Source: CBDHFQ01 sp965262565
GTDB lineage: Bacteria > Bacteroidota > Bacteroidia > J057
Direction of reading: 5' to 3'
Assembly: GCA_965262565.1 (NCBI GenBank)
Contig: CBDHFQ010000008.1
Location: 186,001 to 250,000, forward strand
Length of the DNA stretch: 64,000 bases
The notes beneath the pieces were generated by a model, which was not told the origin of the DNA, made no database searches, and saw nothing but the letters and a program-made list of their open reading frames with translations. Made by a program: the position numbers and the translations under genes. Positions 56,103-64,000 of this stretch are shown piece after piece (within the stretch, counting starts at the first letter, position 1; each line of letters opens with the position of its first letter).

Positions 56103-59100
56103 TTATGCGTTAGAACCTGATAAATTGGTGTCTGAAACCGAAGACGACTTTCTCTTGGAAGGAGTTATGAGGGAGCCCAACTTTTGACACAGATAATAGA
56201 AAATAGGAGTGAATAACAAGCCAAATACCGTCACTCCAAGCATTCCACTGAAGACAGCAGTTCCTAATGCTCTACGCATTTCAGCTCCTGCACCTGAAGC
56301 TGTAACTAAAGGAAGTACACCGAGAATGAACGAAAAAGCTGTCATTAAAATAGGTCTCAAACGCAATCTTGCAGCTTCTATTGCTGCCTCACTCGTACTT
56401 TTTCCTTGATCTTCTAGTTGTTTGGCAAATTCTACGATCAAAATGGCATTTTTGCTAGCTAATCCCACTAATACGACCAGGCCTATCTGGGTAAGAATAT
56501 TATTATCCAACCCTGCCACATCGATTCCTATCATGGCCGAAAGTAGGCACATCGGAACAATCAGTACGATAGCTAGTGGAAGGACAAAGCTCTCAAATTG
56601 ACCAGCAAGCAGGAGAAACACAAATACGACCGCTAAGGCAAAAGCGACTCCAGCAGTATTACCCGCCTGCTTTTGTTGGTAGGCAATTTCCGTCCATTCA
56701 TATCCGAAGCCAGGGGGAAGAATTTGCTCTACTAATTGCTCCATCTTATCCAGTACCTCCCCTGAGCTATATCCCGGAGCGACATCTCCTTGAATGGAGG
56801 CTGCAGGATATAAATTATATCTTGGAACACGAGAAGGTCCGGATACATCTTTGACCTTAGCAACAGTACCCAAAGGAATCATTTCCCCTCGCTGATTTCT
56901 TACTCTGATTCTAAGGACATCGTCTGGAGTTAGTCGGTAGGGAGCGTCTGCCTGTGCTGTCACTCGAAATGTTCTTCCCAGATAATTGAAATCATTGACG
57001 AAAGCGGAACCCAGAAATAATTCTAAAGCAGCATTGATTTCACGAACAGGAACTCCTAACTTTTCCGCTCTCACCCGATCTATGTCCAGATATATTTGAG
57101 GGGTACTGGTATTAAAGAAAGTGAATACTCGATTCATCGAAGGATCCTGATTAGCAGCTCCCATGATTTGATAGCAAACATCCCTTAGTTTTGTTAAGCC
57201 TTCATTTTCCCGATCCTGAATCATTACTCTAAAACCACCAGCATTTCCTATTCCTCTTACAGGAGGAGGTGGGATGACGACGATAAAAGCCTCATCAATC
57301 AAGTTCATTTTTTGATTCAGGTTACTTAGAATTCCTTCATAAGTAATTCCTTTGGACTCTCTTTCTTCAAAAGTTTCCAAGGGAGTAAAAACTACAGCAG
57401 TATTCGAGGAGATGGTAAATGTAGCTCCATCAAAGCCAGCGAAAGCCACTGTATTATCAATGCCTGGAATCGATAGGCAGGAGTCTATAACGCTTTGGGT
57501 CACCTGATCTGTTCGGGTGAGCGAAGAACCCGGAGGTAATTGAATAGCTACGATGAAATAACCTTGATCCTGAGCGGGAATAAATCCCGTGGGAACGCGA
57601 TTGAACTGAACATAGGTAAGTGCCAATAATCCTACATATATGACAGCTATTATTCCGCTTCTTCTCACAAAATTTCCTATTAATCGACCGTATCTATCCG
57701 AAAAATGATTCATTCCATTGTTAAACGATCTAGAAAAAGTACCTATGGGATCTTTCCAGAAGGAGGTTCCGGCTTGATCTTGTTCTTTATGATGTGATTT
57801 AGGTTTAAGGATCAATGCGGCTAAGGCCGGGCTTAAGGTGAGCGAAACTAATACAGAAATCATAGTTGCCACAGCTATGGTCAATCCAAATTGAGCATAA
57901 AATTGTCCTGATATTCCTCCTAAGAAGGTGGTTGGTAAAAATACTGCGACTAGTACTAGCCCCATCGCAATTAAAGCCGTTCCTACTTCATCCATCGTAG
58001 CTCTCGCTGCTTCCCTGGGAGACAATCCTTTTTCAAGGTTTCGCTCCACATTTTCCACGACCACGATCGCGTCATCCACCACAATACCAATAGCGAGAAC
58101 TAATCCAAATAAAGTCAAATTGTTTAGCGAAAAACCAAAAGCTTGCATGACGGCAAATGTCCCGATAAGCGAAACCGGTATGGCTAAAATGGGAATAAGA
58201 GAGGCACGCCAGGATTGAAGGAAAATTAAAATCACTAATACAACTAATATAATGGCCTCAAAGATGGTCTCGATGACCGCTTCTATAGATTGTTCTACAA
58301 ATTTGGTGGGATTATATACAATTTCATATGCCAAGCCAGGCGGAAATTCTTTCTCCATTTCCTCCATGACAGCGATTACTTCTTCAGCGGTTTCCAGGGC
58401 ATTAGTTCCTGGTCGTTGAAAGATAGGAATTGCAATGGCAGGTCTTTCCCCTAGATATCCTTTGGTGACATAGCTCGCAGCTCCCAATTCTACCCTTCCT
58501 ATATCTTTAACCCGAACAATACCTCCATCTCCATCGGTTTTTACAATTACATTGGCAAACTCATCCGCCTCTATCAACCTTCCTTGCGTCCTTACATTGA
58601 CCTCAAAAGGATTTTGATTTAGGATAGGAGGTTGATTTAATGTACCACTGGATATTTGTACATTTTGACCTCTCAAAGAAGAGAGAATCTCATCAGCAGT
58701 AATATTCAATGTTGCTATCCGTTCAGGGTCCAGCCAAATGCGCATAGAATACTCGCTCGCCCCAAAGATTCTTGTATCCCCCACTCCCCGGATACGCGCC
58801 AGCCGATCCCTGATTTGTAATACGGCGTAATTGGCTATGTACACCTGATCATAGGAATTGTCCGGGGAATACATATTTACCACCAACATCAGGTTGGGAG
58901 AGTTTTTCCTGGTTGTCACACCAATTCGTCGAACAGATTCAGGAAGTCGAGGCTCTGCAATCGCCACTCTATTTTGAACCAGTACCTGCGCTTTATCCAG
59001 ATCAGTTCCCTGTTTAAAGGTAATCGTGAGCTGCACATTTCCATCCCCTGTAGATTGGGATAACATATACAACATATCTTCTACGCCATTTATTTCCTGT

Positions 59101-59303
59101 TCCAATGGTGTGGCCACACTTTCCGAGACCGTTTGAGCATTGGCACCGGGATAAGAAGCCACTACATTAATGGTGGGAGGAGCAATTTCAGGATATTGAG
59201 TTACTGGTAATGCTACATATGAGATGGCCCCTACAATAATGATCAGTACCGAGATAACGGTAGCTAGTATGGGGCGATCTATGAACAAGTGCGTAAATTT
59301 CAT
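56103..59303 (-). CDS. RND efflux pump inner-membrane protein (AcrB/HAE1 type)
   Basis: A 1066-residue hydrophobe/amphiphile efflux pump of the HAE-1 class. N-terminal helix FTHLFIDRPILATVISVLII; periplasmic porter region with YPEIAPPTINVVASYPGAN and QNRVAIAEPRLPESVRRIGV; TM4 contains VVDDAIVVVENVERNLEKG with the two Asp of the proton relay; the second half repeats with TAFSFILGVLPLVTASGAG and a GRRALGTAV-like end. Twelve transmembrane segments and two large loops are expected. The pump uses the proton gradient to expel drugs, bile-salt-like or dye-like compounds through the partner channel. It sits 66 bp after the adaptor gene and 4 bp before the channel gene. Confidence 0.95.
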   Translation of the reverse strand: MKFTHLFIDRPILATVISVLIIIVGAISYVALPVTQYPEIAPPTINVVASYPGANAQTVSESVATPLEQEINGVEDMLYMLSQSTGDGNVQLTITFKQGTDLDKAQVLVQNRVAIAEPRLPESVRRIGVTTRKNSPNLMLVVNMYSPDNSYDQVYIANYAVLQIRDRLARIRGVGDTRIFGASEYSMRIWLDPERIATLNITADEILSSLRGQNVQISSGTLNQPPILNQNPFEVNVRTQGRLIEADEFANVIVKTDGDGGIVRVKDIGRVELGAASYVTKGYLGERPAIAIPIFQRPGTNALETAEEVIAVMEEMEKEFPPGLAYEIVYNPTKFVEQSIEAVIETIFEAIILVVLVILIFLQSWRASLIPILAIPVSLIGTFAVMQAFGFSLNNLTLFGLVLAIGIVVDDAIVVVENVERNLEKGLSPREAARATMDEVGTALIAMGLVLVAVFLPTTFLGGISGQFYAQFGLTIAVATMISVLVSLTLSPALAALILKPKSHHKEQDQAGTSFWKDPIGTFSRSFNNGMNHFSDRYGRLIGNFVRRSGIIAVIYVGLLALTYVQFNRVPTGFIPAQDQGYFIVAIQLPPGSSLTRTDQVTQSVIDSCLSIPGIDNTVAFAGFDGATFTISSNTAVVFTPLETFEERESKGITYEGILSNLNQKMNLIDEAFIVVIPPPPVRGIGNAGGFRVMIQDRENEGLTKLRDVCYQIMGAANQDPSMNRVFTFFNTSTPQIYLDIDRVRAEKLGVPVREINAALELFLGSAFVNDFNYLGRTFRVTAQADAPYRLTPDDVLRIRVRNQRGEMIPLGTVAKVKDVSGPSRVPRYNLYPAASIQGDVAPGYSSGEVLDKMEQLVEQILPPGFGYEWTEIAYQQKQAGNTAGVAFALAVVFVFLLLAGQFESFVLPLAIVLIVPMCLLSAMIGIDVAGLDNNILTQIGLVVLVGLASKNAILIVEFAKQLEDQGKSTSEAAIEAARLRLRPILMTAFSFILGVLPLVTASGAGAEMRRALGTAVFSGMLGVTVFGLLFTPIFYYLCQKLGSLITPSKRKSSSVSDTNLSGSNA

Positions 59304-59369
59304 ATGAGTTTATGACGGCTTGAGAATAAGTAGAGAGAAAATATGGACAGCTAAATCAATATATTCTTC

Positions 59370-60569
59370 TTAATCTGATGTCTGATCATTAGTGGGAGAG
59401 GTAAATGGATTCTCCAATGCTACTTCTTTAGGTTGAATCTTCATGCCTGGTCTGATTCTGGCGATATTGTTGGTGATGATCTTATCTTTGACAGTTAGGC
59501 CATTTCGAATAATGCGCATGTCATGATCCTGAAGAGGGCCTAATTCTATTGGTCGAATGCTAACTGTATTGGAGTCTGATAATGTATAGACAAATTTACG
59601 TGATTGATCAGTTCCAATGACTGCATCCGGAACTAGTATTACTTCATGTTTTTCTCTTGCCAGTAATCTTGCTCTGCCAAACATCCCTGGTTCTATTGTG
59701 TAACCCGGATTATCAAAAACTGCTCTCCCTTCTATTGTTCCGGTTTCGAGATCAATTTCATTATCCACAAAGTCCATTCTGCCTTCATGTTTGAACTCCT
59801 CCTCGTCTAATAAACTTACTAATACCGGATTAGCTTTATTACGTGAACTAGCTCGATTACCTTCTTGAGCCAGACGTGTATATTTTAAAAGATCTGTTTC
59901 ACTTCCTTCAAAATAAAAGTGAATGGGGTCCAGAGATACCATTGTCGTTAATAAGGTAGCATTGGCACTTCCTCCAGATATGAGGTTGCCTATGTTTACA
60001 AAATCTCGACTGACCCTTCCGTTAATTGGAGCGCGAACATTAGTCCATGAAAGCTCTAACGCTGCGCTTGCCACCCTGGATTCGGCTGCCTTGACACTAG
60101 CTCCAGCAGCATTGAGTGCCTGAAGACGTTGATCGTACTCTTCTTCGGATATAGCACGTGAACCTTTAAGCGATTCTACCCTGTCAAAATTGCTCTGGGC
60201 TTGATCTCGTTCTGCCTGCGTTTGCCCTAATTCCGCCTTAGCTTGATCTAAGGCGATTTTAAACGGTTGAGGATCAATGACAAATAATACCCGGCCCTTG
60301 TTGACAAATTGGCCATCCTGAAAATTGACCTTTTCAATATATCCTCCTACCCGAGCCCTTATTTCTACCCTGTTTACAGCTTCAAATCGTCCTATGTATT
60401 CATCCCATTCCCTGATTTCAGCTCGTAAAGGATGAGCTATTTGAACGGGGAGAAGTGGAGGAGCCGTTGGTGGGGTAGTGTTTTGCTGACATGCTGTTAG
60501 GGCGAGCAAAATAATTGGAAAGAGCATCGTACAAAATGGCTTACAAAGAGACCCATTGAATCCGAGCAT
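59370..60569 (-). CDS. RND efflux periplasmic adaptor (AcrA type) lipoprotein
   Basis: A 399-residue membrane-fusion protein. Lipobox LLALTAC with Cys at residue 27. The lipoyl/hairpin region follows (RAEIREWDEYIGRFEAVNRV, RARVGGYIEKVNFQDGQFVN) with an alpha-helical hairpin rich in Ala and Glu (LDQAKAELGQTQAERDQAQS), then the barrel and membrane-proximal domains (VRAPINGRVSRDFVNIGNLI, VLVPDAVIGTDQSRKFVYTL). It bridges the pump to the TolC-like channel. First gene of the three-gene operon. A shorter start at 60527 is possible but would leave no charged n-region for export. Confidence 0.93.
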   Translation of the reverse strand: MLGFNGSLCKPFCTMLFPIILLALTACQQNTTPPTAPPLLPVQIAHPLRAEIREWDEYIGRFEAVNRVEIRARVGGYIEKVNFQDGQFVNKGRVLFVIDPQPFKIALDQAKAELGQTQAERDQAQSNFDRVESLKGSRAISEEEYDQRLQALNAAGASVKAAESRVASAALELSWTNVRAPINGRVSRDFVNIGNLISGGSANATLLTTMVSLDPIHFYFEGSETDLLKYTRLAQEGNRASSRNKANPVLVSLLDEEEFKHEGRMDFVDNEIDLETGTIEGRAVFDNPGYTIEPGMFGRARLLAREKHEVILVPDAVIGTDQSRKFVYTLSDSNTVSIRPIELGPLQDHDMRIIRNGLTVKDKIITNNIARIRPGMKIQPKEVALENPFTSPTNDQTSD

Positions 60570-61275
60570 AGGGGTTAGTTAATAGATTAGGTTGACAATT
60601 ATACAGGCAAATGATCATACTATATATGGCGTAAACCAGCTCAACGTCTGAGGGAATTATTTAATTTTTACATAATTTATTATTCCTCCAGATGGGAATG
60701 AATCATTTCAAGGCTTACTGCCATTTATATATGATACAAAACTATGCACATAAAATCTGTTCAATGTATGTATAACCATGAGAAACGTAAAATATATATA
60801 CAATAATCGTCAGGAGGATGACCGTCAGAATATTTCTTAACTGTTCCTATATGTAAAGGAGCATTTCAGATGAATAAGGTTTTATCGCAAACATACCGAT
60901 GGGGAAATAATGCGGTTTTTTTTCCATCTTTTTATAGTAGCAGGAAGTTATATTGTAATGGGAATTAAGTTGTAAGTCGCTCATCATGGACAGTATACGG
61001 ATAAAACTTAAATTATTACGTCATTTACACCGCTACTTTAAGCGTTTATACCATCTAGCTCCCGGTAAATTCAGGTAGAAATAATGTTTGTACGCGGTTT
61101 TTATCCAAGAATCACGAAGACAGCAAGTGTAATTTGGGCTATAAATGTTTAGTTAACTTATATTTATCAAATCATGGTAGTTGGATTGATGTTTTCAGTC
61201 CTCCCAGAGAAGATTACTTATAATGACTGGGAAATAAATTATTGGTACAAAAACTCATACTATTCTATTATATAT
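60570..61275. other. Long intergenic region with no clear gene
   Basis: About 700 bp of AT-rich DNA separates the divergent RND operon and the decarboxylase gene. It must hold the promoters of both. A 32-codon frame at 60870-60968 has a good AGGAG-type ribosome site but no protein-like features. No strong hairpin or repeat was found. Confidence 0.5.
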
Positions 61276-62757
61276 ATGGAGAAGCACTCATTAGATCTGG
61301 AAAGAGAGGAATTTCAACAGCTATTAACAAAGGGAAATGAATTAGTTATAGATCAATTTTCTCATCTGGAAACCCGAAAAGCATATCACTTTTATCCTCA
61401 GAAAGTAGTGGAACAATGGTTCGATGAAGAACTTCCTGAACACGGAATGGAAGCGGATCAGTTATTAGGAGAAGTAAAACAGAAAATTCTCGATCCCGCT
61501 ACCTATAATTTGGGCCCTAATATGTATGCTTATGTCATGGCGGGCGGAACCCAGGTATCAATCGTTGCAGAACAGTTAGCGGCTACCGTAAATCAAAATC
61601 CCACAAAATGGCATTTAGGACCCTCTATGGCGGAGTTGGAGAAGAGAGTAGTCCAATGGGCCGCAGACATGCTCGGATATGGTAAGGAGATTGGAGGAGT
61701 AATGGTAAGTGGAGGATCTGCAGCTAATCTGGCGGGTTTGACAGTAGCTCGTAATATTTATTTTGAGCGTTCCAATATTCGGCAGAAAGGATTATTCGGT
61801 TTATCTCCTCTGACTGTATATGCTTCCAAAGAAGTACACAGTTGTATCGCGAAAAGTCTTGAACTGCTGGGGATAGGTTCTGACCAGTTGAGACTCATTG
61901 ACACAAATCCTGATTTTACTATTAATTTAGATGACTTAGAAAAAGCCATTCAAGAGGACCTTAAAGAAGGAAATAAACCGTTTTGTATCGTTGGAACTGC
62001 GGGAACTGTCAATACTGGTGCGATAGATGACATGAATGCGTTAGCCGATCTGGCACAAGCATATGCCATGTGGTTTCATGTAGATGGAGCTTACGGAGGC
62101 TTAGCAGCTACCCTGGATTCCATGAAGGGATTATACCGGGGAATGGAGAGAGCTAATTCGTTAGCGATTGATTTTCACAAATGGCTCTATCAACCCTTTG
62201 AAGCAGGGTGTGTGTTGGTTCAGAATTGGGATATATTGAAACGAACTTATTTTAAAAAAGCTGATTATCTCGATGCTGCATTAGAAGGGGAGCAGAGCAG
62301 GCTGAATTTTAATGAACATTATTTTCAGTTGTCCCGAAATGCTAAAGCTTTGAAAGTGTGGATGAGCCTCAAATTTTATGGGATGGCGAAAATGCGAGAT
62401 ATGATTCAAAAGGATATTGACTTAGCTCGATATTTAGCTGATGAAGTGGACCAATCTTCGGACTTTGAGTTGAAGGCCAGATCTCCTTTAGCTATCGCTT
62501 GTTTCAGGTATGTGGGAAAGATGACTGACGAAGAAGAAATATTGGGATTTAACCAACTGTTGATTCCTGCCCTGGAAAAAGATGGTCGCGTATTTATGGT
62601 GGGTACGAAGTTGAATGGCGCATTTGTTCTTCGCGCATGTTTAATCAATCATCGAATGCATAGAGGAACGGTTGACTATCTTTTAACGGTGATCAGGGAA
62701 GTAGCGGAAGGAGTTAGGATGCATAAGAACAAAGATGTTTCTCCTGCTATTTCTTAA
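61276..62757 (+). CDS. Group II PLP-dependent amino-acid decarboxylase
   Basis: A 493-residue pyridoxal-phosphate enzyme of the glutamate/aromatic-amino-acid/2,4-diaminobutyrate decarboxylase group. Marks: GGVMVSGGSAANLAGLTVAR, VHSCIAKSLELLGIG, CIVGTAGTVNTGAIDDMNAL, WFHVDGAYGGLAATLDSM with the PLP-binding Asp, and SLAIDFHKWLYQPFEAGCVL with the Schiff-base Lys. The C-terminal domain ends with FVLRACLINHRMHRGTVDYL. The open frame extends to an ATG at 61174, but the extension is not homologous; the ATG at 61276 (MEKHSLDLEREEFQQLL) gives the family start. It produces an amine from an amino acid; which one cannot be told by eye (aromatic, Asp or Glu are all candidates). Confidence 0.9.
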   Translation: MEKHSLDLEREEFQQLLTKGNELVIDQFSHLETRKAYHFYPQKVVEQWFDEELPEHGMEADQLLGEVKQKILDPATYNLGPNMYAYVMAGGTQVSIVAEQLAATVNQNPTKWHLGPSMAELEKRVVQWAADMLGYGKEIGGVMVSGGSAANLAGLTVARNIYFERSNIRQKGLFGLSPLTVYASKEVHSCIAKSLELLGIGSDQLRLIDTNPDFTINLDDLEKAIQEDLKEGNKPFCIVGTAGTVNTGAIDDMNALADLAQAYAMWFHVDGAYGGLAATLDSMKGLYRGMERANSLAIDFHKWLYQPFEAGCVLVQNWDILKRTYFKKADYLDAALEGEQSRLNFNEHYFQLSRNAKALKVWMSLKFYGMAKMRDMIQKDIDLARYLADEVDQSSDFELKARSPLAIACFRYVGKMTDEEEILGFNQLLIPALEKDGRVFMVGTKLNGAFVLRACLINHRMHRGTVDYLLTVIREVAEGVRMHKNKDVSPAIS

Positions 62758-62865
62758 TTTCATTCAATAGGTATCCAAATAAACAGACGAAATAGTCAAT
62801 AGAGGCAATTCGTGGAAAGGGATGACCTATTTGCTCTGAATAGATACAGGAAGCGATGAAAAAAA

Positions 62866-64000
62866 TTAATGAAATATAAGATGTACAATGCCCAGGGAAA
62901 CCAATAATCCCAGGGCAAATTTGCTGAGGGTAGGGGAAGCTGATTGGATGATGGTAGGTCCTGGACGCCAACCGTATCTGAACGCACTAATACTGGATAT
63001 GCTAAATCCGATGAGAATGACCCACATGGCTCTAACGAAATAGTTCATATCGGGATAATAATGGAGAATGATAAGATGTAGGGGGATCGTTATTAAAAAG
63101 GAAATCAATGTAATTCTCGTATCAGGGGCCAGCATAAAACCTGCGGTACAAATCAGCACGACGATCCCGCAATTGATATAATATCGCAATTCATTTAAGG
63201 TATGAGTAAAGGCTGCTTCAGGATTTTCGAATTTGACATACAATAAGATCATCCCCATCACTACTCCTGTACATAAGCTTACCCATATTGCGCCTTTTCC
63301 AGCTCGCACGATTTGAGCATCTGTGGCATTCTGACGTAGATAGGTTTTATATATATCAATGGACCAAAGGGTAGCCAGTGAATTAAAGGTGGAATCTACG
63401 GTACTCATGAGAGATGCGAACAAGGCACATAAGATTAACCCTTTAGCTCCAACGGGTAAATACGTAGCGACGATATAGGGAAAAGCCATATCTGGATCGT
63501 TTAATCCTTGCTGTCCTAATATTCCTGCCAATGCAATTCCGGGAATAACGATCACAATGGCCATGAGATATTTGATCCCTCCACCTACCAATAATCCGAT
63601 CTGCGCTTCCTTGAGGTTTTTAGCCGCCAAAGCACGCTGAACGACCGTTTGATTGGCACACCAATAATTAATATTTAATAAAAACAGGCCAAATACGTGA
63701 ATCCAGGGTAGCTTGGGATGATCTGCCGGAAGGTGTAAATGCATGAGGTCGGGCGTTTTTTCATATAATGCCTGCCAACCTCCCAAATGATGAATAGTGA
63801 CGAAAACTATGACGATACCTCCTGTTAGTAAAATGAAAAATTGAATGATGTCGGTTTTAACCACAGCACCTAATCCTCCAAAATAGGTATAGGTGGCAGA
63901 AAAGAGGCCCAGGCTTATGACCAGGATAGCGATTCGGACCATGCGATCTGGATGCAAAAAGCGTAGGTAATCGGAAAAAACGAGTTCTGCGGCATATGCT
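62866..64000 (-). CDS. Sodium:solute symporter, C-terminal part (5' truncated by window)
   Basis: The frame is open to the edge of the window; upstream codons before the apparent TTG start at 63957 continue (AYAAELVFSDYLRFLHPDRM), so the true start lies beyond 64000. The visible part has about nine transmembrane segments of the SSS family: IFGGLGAV-like TM after FSATYTYFGGLGAVVKTDI, NYWCANQTVVQRALAAKN, GLILCALFASLMSTVDSTFN, and WSIDIYKTYLRQNATDAQIV with the family's 'LxxDIY' mark. These are sodium-driven uptake systems for sugars, nucleosides or organic acids; the substrate is unknown. It converges on the decarboxylase. Confidence 0.9.
   Translation of the reverse strand, partial: AYAAELVFSDYLRFLHPDRMVRIAILVISLGLFSATYTYFGGLGAVVKTDIIQFFILLTGGIVIVFVTIHHLGGWQALYEKTPDLMHLHLPADHPKLPWIHVFGLFLLNINYWCANQTVVQRALAAKNLKEAQIGLLVGGGIKYLMAIVIVIPGIALAGILGQQGLNDPDMAFPYIVATYLPVGAKGLILCALFASLMSTVDSTFNSLATLWSIDIYKTYLRQNATDAQIVRAGKGAIWVSLCTGVVMGMILLYVKFENPEAAFTHTLNELRYYINCGIVVLICTAGFMLAPDTRITLISFLITIPLHLIILHYYPDMNYFVRAMWVILIGFSISSISAFRYGWRPGPTIIQSASPTLSKFALGLLVSLGIVHLIFH

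Noticed and set aside
60870..60968. A 32-codon frame with a good ribosome site
   Set aside because: Too short and without protein-like features; listed only as a possible leader in the intergenic entry.
61174..61275. Upstream ATG of the decarboxylase frame
   Set aside because: The 34-residue extension does not look like part of the enzyme family; the ATG at 61276 matches the expected start.

Overview
The window looks like chromosomal DNA of a free-living member of the Bacteroidota, most likely from the Saprospiria side of the phylum; the genus cannot be fixed from sequence alone. Signs: AT-rich DNA with A-rich leader regions, a type IX secretion (T9SS) C-terminal sorting domain, paired DUF1501/DUF1800 and PSD1-cytochrome/DUF1501 genes, Tat-exported Gfo/Idh/MocA and sugar-isomerase proteins, giant FG-GAP and PQQ-dehydrogenase/cytochrome fusion proteins, PadR-controlled MacB/FtsX permeases, and a Roc-COR GTPase. 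I saw no rRNA, tRNA, CRISPR array or intact insertion sequence.

Layout. 1-7.3 kb: end of an FG-GAP protein, an Rpn-type nuclease, a sialate O-acetylesterase-like enzyme, a SnoaL-like protein, and a PadR regulator with its ABC permease. 7.6-12.8 kb: a Tat-exported oxidoreductase and sugar isomerase pair with a GC-rich structured element between them, an unrecognised protein, a histone-deacetylase-like hydrolase and a GIN-domain protein. 12.9-22.8 kb: a secreted PQQ dehydrogenase/cytochrome fusion, HAD phosphatase, creatininase-like amidohydrolase, a T9SS substrate with an acidic insert, and a DUF1800/DUF1501 pair. 23-28.7 kb: an OmpA-domain protein followed by a 1546-residue membrane-anchored coiled-coil protein built from 180-bp tandem repeats and ending in a helix-hairpin-helix domain. 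29-35.2 kb: DUF1501, a PSD1-type cytochrome and a phytase-like esterase. 35.9-45.5 kb: a sugar catabolism operon (MFS transporter, three TIM-barrel isomerases, alpha/beta hydrolase, ThuA protein, closed by a strong terminator) with a PVC-type cytochrome upstream. 46-49.9 kb: Hsp20 and two secreted proteins sharing a dockerin-like tail, one with a DUF5060 glycoside-hydrolase-like body. 50-54.6 kb: an LRR-Roc-COR GTPase and a TIR protein sharing an effector-associated domain, then a broken Rpn-like nuclease. 54.6-60.6 kb: a complete RND efflux operon. 61-64 kb: a PLP-dependent decarboxylase and the end of a sodium:solute symporter.

Themes. Much of the window is sugar and glycoside catabolism at the cell envelope: secreted dehydrogenases and hydrolases, Tat-exported oxidoreductase/isomerase, and a cytoplasmic isomerase operon with its own transporter. 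The families match those known for 3-keto-glycoside type pathways, but the substrates are unknown. The most interesting system is the GTPase/TIR pair at 50.1-53.8 kb, which has the architecture expected of a two-gene sensor-effector immune or programmed-death module joined by a homotypic adaptor domain. The coiled-coil/OmpA module at 23-28.7 kb is the second. Three gene remnants (subtilase, beta-lactamase-like serine hydrolase, Rpn-like nuclease) show ongoing gene decay.
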